A stretch of DNA of 64,000 nucleotides, taken from assembly GCA_015709715.1 (NCBI GenBank), contig CP054184.1:2713001-2777000 (forward strand). Direction: 5' to 3'. The notes under the pieces were generated by a model. That model did no database searches, was not told where the DNA came from, and saw only the letters and a program-made list of their open reading frames with translations. Below, piece by piece: positions 52,520 through 59,930 of the stretch. A program made the position numbers and the translations under genes. Each line of letters begins with the position of its first letter. The first letter of the stretch is position 1. This DNA comes from Nitrospira sp. (lineage in GTDB: Bacteria > Nitrospirota > Nitrospiria > Nitrospirales > Nitrospiraceae).

Positions 52520-53497
52520 ATGAGTACGCCACTGTTGAAGCGGATCCTGTTCGCCACAGACTTTTCCGATGATGCGTTGCGCGCGCAAGAGTATGCGATG
52601 TATCTGGCTACGGCCTGGGATGCGACTATCGACGTGCTCCATGTGATCGAGGCACCGCCGGCGTCGAGCGGTGAGACCGACAGTATCCTGGCCGTGGAGC
52701 GAGCCAGGGGCGAGGCCGGGCGTCGCCTGGAGCAGGTGCGTGACTTCATGGCGCGAAGCGGTTTGCAGGTGCTGGTGCGTCAGGTCCTGGGGAATCCGCT
52801 GGTCCAAATCGGCCTTGCCGCCAGGGAGCGCGAAGTCGACCTCGTCGTGTTGGGTGTCCAGGGTCGGACCAACCGGCTGTATGGGCTCATCGGCGCGACC
52901 GCCGAGCGGGTCGTGAAAGAAAGCCCCTGTCCGGTGTTGGCCGTGCCGGGGCTGCGGGCGGAAGTGGATAGGCCGATCGACACCACGCCCCATGTCCCGA
53001 TTCGAAACATTCTTGCACCGTTGGACTTTTCCGCTCCCTCGCTGGGTGCCGTGGAATACGCCATCCAGATTGCCAACGGGCTCGGCGCGAAAGTGATCTT
53101 GATGCATGTCCTGGAGCCGGTCTGTTACGACCTGGATTGTGGCCTTGGCGTGATCGAACAGGAGGCGCGCAAGCGAGACCATTGGAATCAACACCTCGTG
53201 GAACTGAAGGAGGTGATCACCTCGTATGGGTTACCGGCCGAGGTCGAGATTTCCGGAGGCATCCCCTCCGAGGCGATCCTGGCCGGTGTCTTGCGGCACC
53301 ATGCGGATCTCATCGTGATGGGAACCCATGGACGGCGTGCGAGCCCAGAGCGCCCATTCGGCAGCGTGGCGGAGGCGGTCTTGCGACGGGCGCATTGCCC
53401 GGTGCTGACGGTCAAGGCGCCGAAATTCGAGCCGGGCCACCGGCGGGTGGTGCCGCAGGAACTTGGTTTGGAAGACATCAGAGGAGTGGAACCATGA
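52520..53497 (+). CDS. tandem universal stress protein (UspA x2)
   Basis: 325 residues with two Usp domains: ILFATDFSDDALRAQEYAM opens the first, ILAPLDFSAPSLGAVEYAI the second. The second has a full ATP signature GTHGRRASPERPFGS; the first has GVQGRTNRLYGLIGA with Ala in place of Ser/Thr, so it may bind ATP poorly. GGAG precedes the ATG. It overlaps the rnk gene as ATGA. A sigma-54 promoter upstream ties it to the window's alternative-sigma regulation. Confidence 0.9.
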   Translation: MSTPLLKRILFATDFSDDALRAQEYAMYLATAWDATIDVLHVIEAPPASSGETDSILAVERARGEAGRRLEQVRDFMARSGLQVLVRQVLGNPLVQIGLAAREREVDLVVLGVQGRTNRLYGLIGATAERVVKESPCPVLAVPGLRAEVDRPIDTTPHVPIRNILAPLDFSAPSLGAVEYAIQIANGLGAKVILMHVLEPVCYDLDCGLGVIEQEARKRDHWNQHLVELKEVITSYGLPAEVEISGGIPSEAILAGVLRHHADLIVMGTHGRRASPERPFGSVAEAVLRRAHCPVLTVKAPKFEPGHRRVVPQELGLEDIRGVEP

Positions 53498-53910
53498 CCG
53501 TGCGTGACATCTACATTACCGAGTACGACCTGACTCGGCTCCAGGGTTTGGTGGCGGCGCGTATCCATGCCAAGAGTCGGGATCGTGAGTTGTTGGAGCA
53601 ATTGCAGCAGGAACTCGATCGCGCCCACGTCGTAACCCCGCAGGAGATTCCTCACGATATCGTGACGATGAACTCGCGGGTTCGCATCACGGACATGGAG
53701 AGCGGACAGGAGCAGACCTATACGCTGGTGTTTCCTGCCGAGTCCAATATGGCGGAGGGCAAGGTCTCGGTCTTGGCGCCGATCGGAACAGCCCTGTTGG
53801 GCTGTCGAGCCGGCGACACGGTGGATTGGCCGGTGCCGGTCGGTCTCAAAACGGTGCGTATTCGCGAGGTGCTGTACCAGCCGGAGGCGACCGGTCGGTA
53901 CGACTTATAG
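53494..53910 (+). CDS. rnk: Rnk-type GreA/GreB-family protein
   Basis: 138 residues: short N-terminal coiled region (about 10-45) and a GreA/GreB C-terminal domain (NSRVRITDMESGQEQTYTLV, then VSVLAPIGTALLGCRAGDTV). The coiled coil is much shorter than in GreA, as in Rnk, the regulator of nucleoside diphosphate kinase, which binds RNA polymerase near the secondary channel. Start overlaps the UspA stop. Confidence 0.88.
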   Translation: MTVRDIYITEYDLTRLQGLVAARIHAKSRDRELLEQLQQELDRAHVVTPQEIPHDIVTMNSRVRITDMESGQEQTYTLVFPAESNMAEGKVSVLAPIGTALLGCRAGDTVDWPVPVGLKTVRIREVLYQPEATGRYDL

Positions 53911-53966
53911 TCATTCGTCGACTCAGGCGCGGGGCTGCGCCGAATCGCGGCGATAAGGGAGGACGC

Positions 53967-54401
53967 ATGGAGGTTCGCAGTAAGGTCTACACCTATCGGA
54001 CGAAAGTGAAGTGGACGGAGCAGAAGAAGGGCACGATCACCTGTGAGGGCAAGCCCGACATTCAGGTCGCCACGCCGCCGGAATTCAAGGGGCACGAAGG
54101 CATCTGGTCACCGGAGGACCTGTACGTGGCATCGGCCAACATGTGTTTGATGACGACTTTCCTCGCCGTCGCGGAACGGGCGGGGTTGGCGTTCACAGCG
54201 TTCGAGAGCGAGGCCGAGGGGCGGCTGGAGTTGGTGGATGGTAAGTTTCAGGTCACGACCATCGTCCTGCGTCCGACGATCACCCTTGCGCCGGGGGCGG
54301 ATTCCGTCAAGGCCAAGGACCTGATCGAGAAGGCCGAGGCGAACTGTCTGATCTCCAATTCCATGAAGACCCGTGTGACGCTCGAACCGACCATCGTGTG
54401 A
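53967..54401 (+). CDS. OsmC-family peroxiredoxin-like protein
   Basis: 144 residues with the OsmC fold. Two active cysteines are in SANMCLMTTF and EANCLISNSM. Members reduce organic hydroperoxides or bind persulfides. GGGAGG precedes ATG 53967. It sits between rnk and a cytochrome c'-like gene, in a stress-type cluster. Confidence 0.88.
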   Translation: MEVRSKVYTYRTKVKWTEQKKGTITCEGKPDIQVATPPEFKGHEGIWSPEDLYVASANMCLMTTFLAVAERAGLAFTAFESEAEGRLELVDGKFQVTTIVLRPTITLAPGADSVKAKDLIEKAEANCLISNSMKTRVTLEPTIV

Positions 54402-54414
54402 TGGGGTGTGGTCG

Positions 54415-54882
54415 ATGACCTGGCGAAAACTCGGCGTGGGGGCGTTGGTGTTGTGGGGCATCACAATGGTGGCGGTCGTGGTCCTCTTCGTTCAAGGGCA
54501 GACCAGGCCGGGATTGGATCGACGGACGGAGATCGTGTTGGCCCCTGCCGAACGCGACCTGATCTTGGAAGAGATGCGACAGTTGCTCAAAGCGGTCCAT
54601 GGCGTGATCACGGCGCTGAGCAGCCCGGACCAAAACCTCAAGCCGGCGGAAGGGGCGGCCAGGGCGGCGGGCATGCAGATGTCGGCAGACGTGAGTCCCG
54701 CCGTCATGCTGAAATTGCCGTTGGCCTTCAAACAGATGGGAATGTCCATTCATAAAGACATGGACAACCTGGCCGATGCCGTCGTCCAGGGCGAGTCGTC
54801 GCCGCAGTTGCTCGCGCGGCTCTCGAGCATGACGGCCCGCTGCACCACCTGTCATGACATGTACCGCTTCGTCACCAAGTAA
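54415..54882 (+). CDS. membrane-anchored cytochrome c'-like protein, paralogue of 36342
   Basis: 155 residues: N-terminal helix (LGVGALVLWGITMVAVVVLFV), AARAAGMQMSAD, then LAFKQMGMSIHKDMDNLADA and one heme motif CTTCHDMYRF at the end. Nearly every landmark matches the protein at 36342. Located 13 bases after OsmC, so likely in the sigma-54 stress cluster. A T7 run (54904-54910) follows without a clear hairpin. Confidence 0.78.
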   Translation: MTWRKLGVGALVLWGITMVAVVVLFVQGQTRPGLDRRTEIVLAPAERDLILEEMRQLLKAVHGVITALSSPDQNLKPAEGAARAAGMQMSADVSPAVMLKLPLAFKQMGMSIHKDMDNLADAVVQGESSPQLLARLSSMTARCTTCHDMYRFVTK

Positions 54883-54961
54883 TGTGTGTGGCGCGCGAAT
54901 CCTTTTTTTCGTTCGGTACTCGAAAGAGATAGGGAGTCGATCAGAAAGAGGAGGGGCTACC

Positions 54962-55180
54962 ATGACATGCAATGTGGGAGGAATCGAGCGGCCGATTCGG
55001 ATCGTGTTGGGGGTGCTGTTGATTGGAATCGGGGCCTTTGCCGGGCTTCCGCCGGTGGGGATGGGCATCACGCTGGCGGTGGGGACGATCGCGTTGGTGA
55101 CCGGAGTGATCGGGTTCTGCCCGGCTTGGACGTTGTTCGGAATCAACACCTGCGCGACCGGCGGGGGCCGGAAACGCTAG
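54962..55180 (+). CDS. DUF2892-type small membrane protein
   Basis: 72 residues: MTCNVGGIERPIRIVLGVLL opening, two helices and the ending FCPAWTLFGINTC, all typical of DUF2892. AGGAGG precedes ATG. It has three cysteines near the membrane ends. A related protein is at 18856. Possibly a thiol or sulfur-relay accessory, by analogy with YgaP; this is inference. Confidence 0.85.
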   Translation: MTCNVGGIERPIRIVLGVLLIGIGAFAGLPPVGMGITLAVGTIALVTGVIGFCPAWTLFGINTCATGGGRKR

Positions 55181-55235
55181 GGGAGATGTCCATCATCAAG
55201 GCTGCAGCGAGCGGCCGGAAAGGGAAGGAGCGAAC

Positions 55236-55679
55236 ATGTCGACCATGCAAGCGCCGGGGGTGCCGGCTGGTGGGTTCAAGACCGTGGGCCAGATCGTGGG
55301 GACTAACCAGTTGGTGTTTCGTGCAGGCCAGAACGGATTGGCCATTGCGGTGGAGTTATTGTCGAGCCATACGTCCGGGGCTCCGGTCGTGGATGCGAAG
55401 GGAGAATTTATTGGATTCATCAGTGAATTCGATGTGCTTAAGGCCCTCCAAGCCAATAAGGAACTCAGTCAGATGACGGCCGAACAGATCATGGCGAAGG
55501 ATCGGATTGCGGTGGCAGAGGATACTTCCATCGATGAGGCAGTGAAGATGATGGAGGAGAAGCGGCTGTTGAACCTTCCTGTGAGGCGGAACGGGGGGGT
55601 GACCTATTCAGTCACGCGGCATGATCTGCTGCGGGCATGGGTCGGGCTTGGGTTGGACATCGAGAACGCCACGCCATAA
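55236..55679 (+). CDS. CBS-domain pair protein
   Basis: 147 residues with two CBS modules (about 15-75 and 82-140): ELLSSHTSGAPVVDAKGEFIGFISEFDV and MMEEKRLLNLPVRRNGGVTYSVTRHDLL. Such stand-alone pairs bind adenine nucleotides and regulate partners. GGAG precedes the ATG. The next gene encodes the Rieske protein, 18 bases on, so it could sense energy state for the bc complex. Confidence 0.9.
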   Translation: MSTMQAPGVPAGGFKTVGQIVGTNQLVFRAGQNGLAIAVELLSSHTSGAPVVDAKGEFIGFISEFDVLKALQANKELSQMTAEQIMAKDRIAVAEDTSIDEAVKMMEEKRLLNLPVRRNGGVTYSVTRHDLLRAWVGLGLDIENATP

Positions 55680-55697
55680 CGGCGCGAGAGGAGCGTT

Positions 55698-56237
55698 GTG
55701 ACGGAATCCGAACTGCCGAGCGGAGGGTTCTCGACACCCGTTGGGACCCGGAGGACTTTTTTCCATTGGGTGACGTTGGCCGCCGCGGGCTTCGTGGGGA
55801 TGGGGTTGGCGGTCCCCTTGCTGGGCTCGCTGATTTCGCCCGTCTTGAGCAGGCGTAAACGCGACTGGGTGGATGTCGGCGGGGTGGCGGAGTTGCCGCT
55901 CGGCCGCCCCACGCAGTTGGACCATGTCACGACCCTGCGCGACGGCTGGATGGAAACCAAGGCGCAAAAGGCAGTGTGGGCCGTCCGGCGTTCCGAGAAC
56001 GAGGTCCAGGTCTTTTCCCCGATCTGTACGCACCTGGGCTGCGGGTATCGGTGGGACGACGGCGCGCAAAAATTTCTCTGTCCCTGTCACGGTAGTTCAT
56101 TCGACGTCAACGGTCGGGTGACCGGCGGTCCGGCTCCGCGGCCGTTGGATGTCCTGCCGTCGAAGATCGAGGGAGGGCGGCTCTTGGTGATGTACAAAGA
56201 ATTCAAGTCCGGCCTGCCGACCAGCGTCGAGTTGTGA
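55698..56237 (+). CDS. Rieske iron-sulfur protein of a cytochrome bc-type complex
   Basis: 179 residues: N-terminal membrane anchor (FFHWVTLAAAGFVGMGLAVPLLGSLI) preceded by a twin-Arg-like RRTFFHW, and a Rieske domain with CTHLGC (C110, H112, C115) and CPCHGSSF (C128, C130, H131). It holds the 2Fe-2S cluster that takes electrons from quinol at the Qo site. GTG start with GAGAGGAG upstream. It is followed ten bases later by the cytochrome b gene. Confidence 0.95.
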   Translation: MTESELPSGGFSTPVGTRRTFFHWVTLAAAGFVGMGLAVPLLGSLISPVLSRRKRDWVDVGGVAELPLGRPTQLDHVTTLRDGWMETKAQKAVWAVRRSENEVQVFSPICTHLGCGYRWDDGAQKFLCPCHGSSFDVNGRVTGGPAPRPLDVLPSKIEGGRLLVMYKEFKSGLPTSVEL

Positions 56238-56246
56238 AGGCACCGC

Positions 56247-57572
56247 ATGGCCTCCCGCCTCTACAACTGGCTTGACAGTCGCCTGAACCTCAAGCCGGTC
56301 CAGCGCACGTTGCTCGACGAGCCCATTCCGGGCGGAGCGAGCTGGATCTACGTGTTCGGCTCCATCACTCTTTTCCTCTTCGTCCTGCAGGCCGCCACCG
56401 GGATGTTCCTCGCGGTCTACTACGCTCCGACGCCGGACCATGCGTACGACAGCGTCCGCTTCATCGAGACCGAGGTGGCGTTCGGTTGGTTCGTGCGGGG
56501 GCTCCACCATTGGGGCGCTTCAGCCATGGTGGTGGCGATCGGCCTGCACATGTTGCAGACGTTCCTCTACGGCGCCTATAAGCCCCCGCGTGAAGTCATG
56601 TGGATGGCGGGGGTGGCGCTGTTCCTCGTGGTGATGACCTTCGCCTTCACCGGGTATCTCCTGCCGTGGGATCAAACCGCCTACTGGGCGACGCAGGTCG
56701 GCATCAATATGGTCGGCACGGTGCCGCTGGTGGGGGATCTGCTGTCGCGGGTCCTGCGGGGAGGAGAGACGCTCGGCGCCCTCACGTTGTCGCGCTTTTT
56801 CGCCATCCACGTGCTGTTTTTGCCCGCGGTGATTGTTGCGGGAATCGCACTGCACCTCTTCATCCTACGGCGCGTGGGGCCGGCCGGTCCCTGGAGCGAC
56901 GACCGTGCGTCGTTGAGCAGCGAAACCTTCGCGCCGCGGCAGGTCTACATGGACGCCGTCGTGATCGCCGTCGTCTTTGCGCTCGTCGCGGGCCTGGCAT
57001 ACGGCATTCCCTTGCCGCTGACGGATAAGGCCGACCCGTCGGACACGAGTTTCGTGCCCGTGCCTGAATGGTATTTTCTCTTCTACTATGAACTGCTCAA
57101 GTACGTGCATGGACCACTCGAACCCCTCGCCACCTGGATTCTCCCGCTTTGCGTGATCCTGATCCTGTTCTTGTGGCCCTTCATCGACCGCAATCCGGTC
57201 CGGAATCCGATCCGACGGCCGGTGGCGCTGGGCAGCGGGCTGCTGTTCCTGCTGGTTGTGTTCGGGCTGTTGGGAATCTCGATCAAGAACCTCTATGCCG
57301 TCCCCAGGGCCGATCCGGCCGTGGCGCGCGGCAAGGCCGTGTATGCCCAGTTCGGTTGTGCCGGCTGTCACCGCATTCACGGCGAGGGGGGAGCCGTGGC
57401 GCCGGACCTCTCGACCGTGGGCGACACGAGGCCCGAACGCGCGTGGCACCTCAAACATTTCCGCGATCCGCAGTCCGTGGCGCCGGGATCGTTCATGCCG
57501 AAATTCCCGCTTACCGACCAACAGCTGAACGACCTCACCAGTTACATGCTGAGTTTGAAGCGGGCGACCTAG
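56247..57572 (+). CDS. cytochrome b (b6+subunit IV) fused to a C-terminal heme c domain
   Basis: 441 residues. The N-terminal part is cytochrome b with paired heme histidines in HHWGASAMVVAIGLH and FFAIHVLFLPAVIVAGIALHL. The subunit-IV-like part follows with the Qo motif PEWYFLFYYELL (the PEWY signature). After about residue 345 a cytochrome c domain carries CAGCHRIHGEG (C371, C374, H375). This fusion replaces a separate c1 or f. The complex would pass quinol electrons, including those from SQR, to soluble cytochromes such as the next gene product. Confidence 0.93.
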   Translation: MASRLYNWLDSRLNLKPVQRTLLDEPIPGGASWIYVFGSITLFLFVLQAATGMFLAVYYAPTPDHAYDSVRFIETEVAFGWFVRGLHHWGASAMVVAIGLHMLQTFLYGAYKPPREVMWMAGVALFLVVMTFAFTGYLLPWDQTAYWATQVGINMVGTVPLVGDLLSRVLRGGETLGALTLSRFFAIHVLFLPAVIVAGIALHLFILRRVGPAGPWSDDRASLSSETFAPRQVYMDAVVIAVVFALVAGLAYGIPLPLTDKADPSDTSFVPVPEWYFLFYYELLKYVHGPLEPLATWILPLCVILILFLWPFIDRNPVRNPIRRPVALGSGLLFLLVVFGLLGISIKNLYAVPRADPAVARGKAVYAQFGCAGCHRIHGEGGAVAPDLSTVGDTRPERAWHLKHFRDPQSVAPGSFMPKFPLTDQQLNDLTSYMLSLKRAT

Positions 57573-57625
57573 CGGGAGGCACAGGTCGCCGATGGAATCA
57601 GAACAGTGTTCGATGGAGGATGTCG

Positions 57626-57973
57626 ATGCAGATGAAATGGGGGGCCGGGATTGTAGCCGTCGCATTGCTTACGTTTGGGTCTTCTGTGTGGGCTGCGTCG
57701 GTAGTAGGTAGCTCGGATATGGGCAAGAAGTTGTACCTGGAGAGTTGCCAGCATTGCCATGGCGCTGCGGGGGACGGAAAGAGTGAGATGGGCGCCTATC
57801 TCACGCCGCCTCCGGCGGATCTGACCAGCGGCAAGACCCAATCGAAAGCCGATGCCGAGTTGCGGAAGGTCATCGTGGAAGGGAGGGCGGGCACGGCCAT
57901 GACCGGCTATGCCATGTACGATGAGCAGCAATTGGCCCACATCCTGGCCTACATCCGCTCGTTGAAACGGTAG
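57626..57973 (+). CDS. small periplasmic class I cytochrome c
   Basis: 115 residues; signal peptide ending SSVWA, one CQHCHGAAGDGKSEMG heme motif and a distal Met in GTAMTGYAMYDEQQL. GGAGG lies six bases before ATG 57626. A likely electron acceptor of the bc complex encoded 53 bases upstream. Confidence 0.92.
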   Translation: MQMKWGAGIVAVALLTFGSSVWAASVVGSSDMGKKLYLESCQHCHGAAGDGKSEMGAYLTPPPADLTSGKTQSKADAELRKVIVEGRAGTAMTGYAMYDEQQLAHILAYIRSLKR

Positions 57974-57988
57974 GGCGCCGGTTCTTCC

Positions 57989-58423
57989 ATGCCCGACAAG
58001 CTACATATCATCTGTCCCCACTGCGACGGCATCAATCGCGTTCCGGCTGCACGCCTCAGCGAGGGGCCCCGTTGCGGGAGTTGTCATAAGGCCCTCTTCG
58101 CCGGCCATCCCATCGGGCTCACGGAAGCGGAGTTCGATCTCCATATGACCCGCTCCGCCATCCCGCTGGTAGTGGATTTCTGGGCTTCGTGGTGCGGCCC
58201 CTGTCACGTGATGGCGCCGGCCTTCGAACAGGCGGCGAAGGCGCTGGAGCCCCGTGCGCGGCTCGCCAGGGTGAATACGGAGGAACAACCGGCCTTGGCG
58301 GCGCGGTTCGGCATCGTGAGCATTCCAACCCTCATCCTCTTCCGTGGTGGACGGGAGGTGGCTCGGCAGGCGGGCGCCGTGGGTCTGCCGGACATCGTGC
58401 GCTGGGTGCGGGCCCACAGTTAG
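57989..58423 (+). CDS. trxC: thioredoxin 2 (TrxC)
   Basis: 144 residues: N-terminal zinc ribbon (CPHCDGIN and CGSCHKAL), then a thioredoxin domain with WCGPC in DFWASWCGPCHVMAP and the cis-Pro loop VSIPTLILF. Cytoplasmic disulfide reductase, often induced by oxidative stress. It follows the cytochrome c gene by 15 bases. Confidence 0.95.
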   Translation: MPDKLHIICPHCDGINRVPAARLSEGPRCGSCHKALFAGHPIGLTEAEFDLHMTRSAIPLVVDFWASWCGPCHVMAPAFEQAAKALEPRARLARVNTEEQPALAARFGIVSIPTLILFRGGREVARQAGAVGLPDIVRWVRAHS

Positions 58424-58479
58424 GAACCTGAATCCTTTTCCAGAAAATTGGCCCATACGGGCAGATCTACCTTGCACCC

Positions 58480-58511
58480 AGACTGTAGCGCGGTGCGGCA
58501 GTCTGTCCGAG
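58480..58511. promoter_or_regulatory. candidate activator site before the TsdA-like gene
   Basis: AGACTG (58480-58485) and CAGTCT (58499-58504) form an inverted repeat with a 13-base spacer. The right arm runs into CTGTCCGAG (58503-58511), which matches the CTGTCCAAG core of the sites at 3605 and 14484 with one change. It is about 95 bases before the -24 element. Confidence 0.45.
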
Positions 58512-58601
58512 GTGGCTGTTGCCTTTGTCGCCAGCGCATGAAAAGATTTTGGTCTGATACGTAAAAACAGCCAGGGTTTGCCCACAGATGCAACAGGATG
58601 A

Positions 58602-58616
58602 TGGCACACACCTTGC
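58602..58616 (+). promoter_or_regulatory. sigma-54 promoter at the TsdA-like gene
   Basis: TGGCAC-ACACC-TTGC is an exact consensus match. The start site would be near 58628, only about three bases before ATG 58631, so the mRNA would be nearly leaderless if that start is right. Confidence 0.65.
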
Positions 58617-58630
58617 GTAAGCTTTGGTCC

Positions 58631-59476
58631 ATGCGAATCTTTCTGGCCTTTTTTCTCGTGACTGTAGCGTGGGGTGGCGGTTGCGCTGGTTCGCAGGAGC
58701 CGCACGAGGCGAGCCGAATGGAACTCCGCGACGACAAGCAACCTCCCTTGGATGCCCTGTTCAGCCACCCGTCGCCCGAGTCTATCCCCGGCGGACAGCG
58801 GGGCGAGCAGATCAGGCTCGGCTATGAGATCGTCGTTCACACCCAAGACTATGCCGCGCCCTACGTCGGTAATGCGCTGACCTGCGCCAATTGTCACTTG
58901 GACGGCGGTCTCGATCCTAACTCCGCGCCCTTCGTCGGGCTGTCGCGGGTCTATCCGGAGATGAGCCGGCGGGCCGGGCGGGTCCTCACCTTGGCCGATC
59001 GCATCAACGAATGTGTCGAGCGCGGGCTGAACGGTAAACCGATTCCGCAGGACAGCCATAAGCTGCGCGCCGTCGTCGCCTACATCGACTGGCTTTCAAA
59101 GGATGTGCCGGAGGGAAGCCGAATGGCCTGGCGAGGCATTCCCCCCATCAAGTCGACGAGGCCGCCGGATGTCGGGAACGGGGCGAAGGTCTTCACGACC
59201 CGTTGTGCGTTCTGTCACGGTGCCGATGGACGGGGCACTCACGCCGCGCCGCCTCTGTGGGGCGACCGCTCCTACAATCGCGGAGCCGAGATGGCTCGGT
59301 TGTCCGTCGCCGCCTCCTTCATTCAGGCTAATATGCCTCGCACGCGAGGCTGGGCGCTCTCGGACAATGAGGCCTACGACGTCGCCGCCTACATCAATGG
59401 ACAGCCTCGACCGGATTTCCCCGGCAAGACGACTGATTGGCCGCAGGGCGGCAAGCCGGCCGATGTGCCCTATTGA
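58631..59476 (+). CDS. tsdA: diheme cytochrome c, thiosulfate dehydrogenase (TsdA)-like
   Basis: 281 residues from ATG 58631; signal with a possible lipobox ending in GGGC. Heme motifs are CANCH (C85-H89) and CAFCH (C192-H196). Between them, RINECVERGLNGKPIP places C128 in the position of the cysteine that ligates the active-site heme in TsdA. The GLSRVYPEMSRRAGRVLTLADR stretch is also typical. TsdA couples two thiosulfates to tetrathionate or the reverse. The longer start at 58598 overlaps the promoter and has a poor ribosome site. It leads a sulfur/cytochrome gene run. Confidence 0.8.
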   Translation: MRIFLAFFLVTVAWGGGCAGSQEPHEASRMELRDDKQPPLDALFSHPSPESIPGGQRGEQIRLGYEIVVHTQDYAAPYVGNALTCANCHLDGGLDPNSAPFVGLSRVYPEMSRRAGRVLTLADRINECVERGLNGKPIPQDSHKLRAVVAYIDWLSKDVPEGSRMAWRGIPPIKSTRPPDVGNGAKVFTTRCAFCHGADGRGTHAAPPLWGDRSYNRGAEMARLSVAASFIQANMPRTRGWALSDNEAYDVAAYINGQPRPDFPGKTTDWPQGGKPADVPY

Positions 59477-59500
59477 GTGGGGGTGGGTGGAGGAGAAGAC

Positions 59501-59917
59501 ATGAAACTCAGCGTGGCCTATCAGGGCGGCACACGCTACGACATTGTGAGCGCCCGGCATAGGATCGTCACGGATCAACCGGTCGAAGACGGGGGCGCCG
59601 ACGCGGGCATGAGTCCTGTGGAGCTGTTCGTCGGTTCGGTGGCCAGCTGCGTCGGCTATTTCGTGGGCAACTTCTGCGCGCGACACGACATCTCTCGTGA
59701 AGGCCTGAAGGTGGAGGCAGAGTGGACGATGGCGGAGGGACCCCATCGAGTCGGGAGCATCCATCTTTCGATTCGGCTTCCTCATCGCATCACGCCAGAA
59801 TTGAAGGAGCGCTTGTTGAGAGTCGCCCATGCCTGTACGGTGCACCAGTCGATCGTGGTGCCGGTTCAGGTGGCGATCGAGTTGAATCCCCATGCCCAGC
59901 CGACCACTCCATCCTGA
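59501..59917 (+). CDS. OsmC-family protein, second copy
   Basis: 138 residues with OsmC cysteines in SVASCVGYFVGNFC and AHACTVHQSI. GGAGGAG precedes ATG 59501. Between the TsdA-like and sulfite dehydrogenase genes, it may handle persulfide or sulfur-transfer intermediates; that is inferred from context. Confidence 0.85.
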   Translation: MKLSVAYQGGTRYDIVSARHRIVTDQPVEDGGADAGMSPVELFVGSVASCVGYFVGNFCARHDISREGLKVEAEWTMAEGPHRVGSIHLSIRLPHRITPELKERLLRVAHACTVHQSIVVPVQVAIELNPHAQPTTPS

Positions 59918-59930
59918 CGAAGGGACACCC

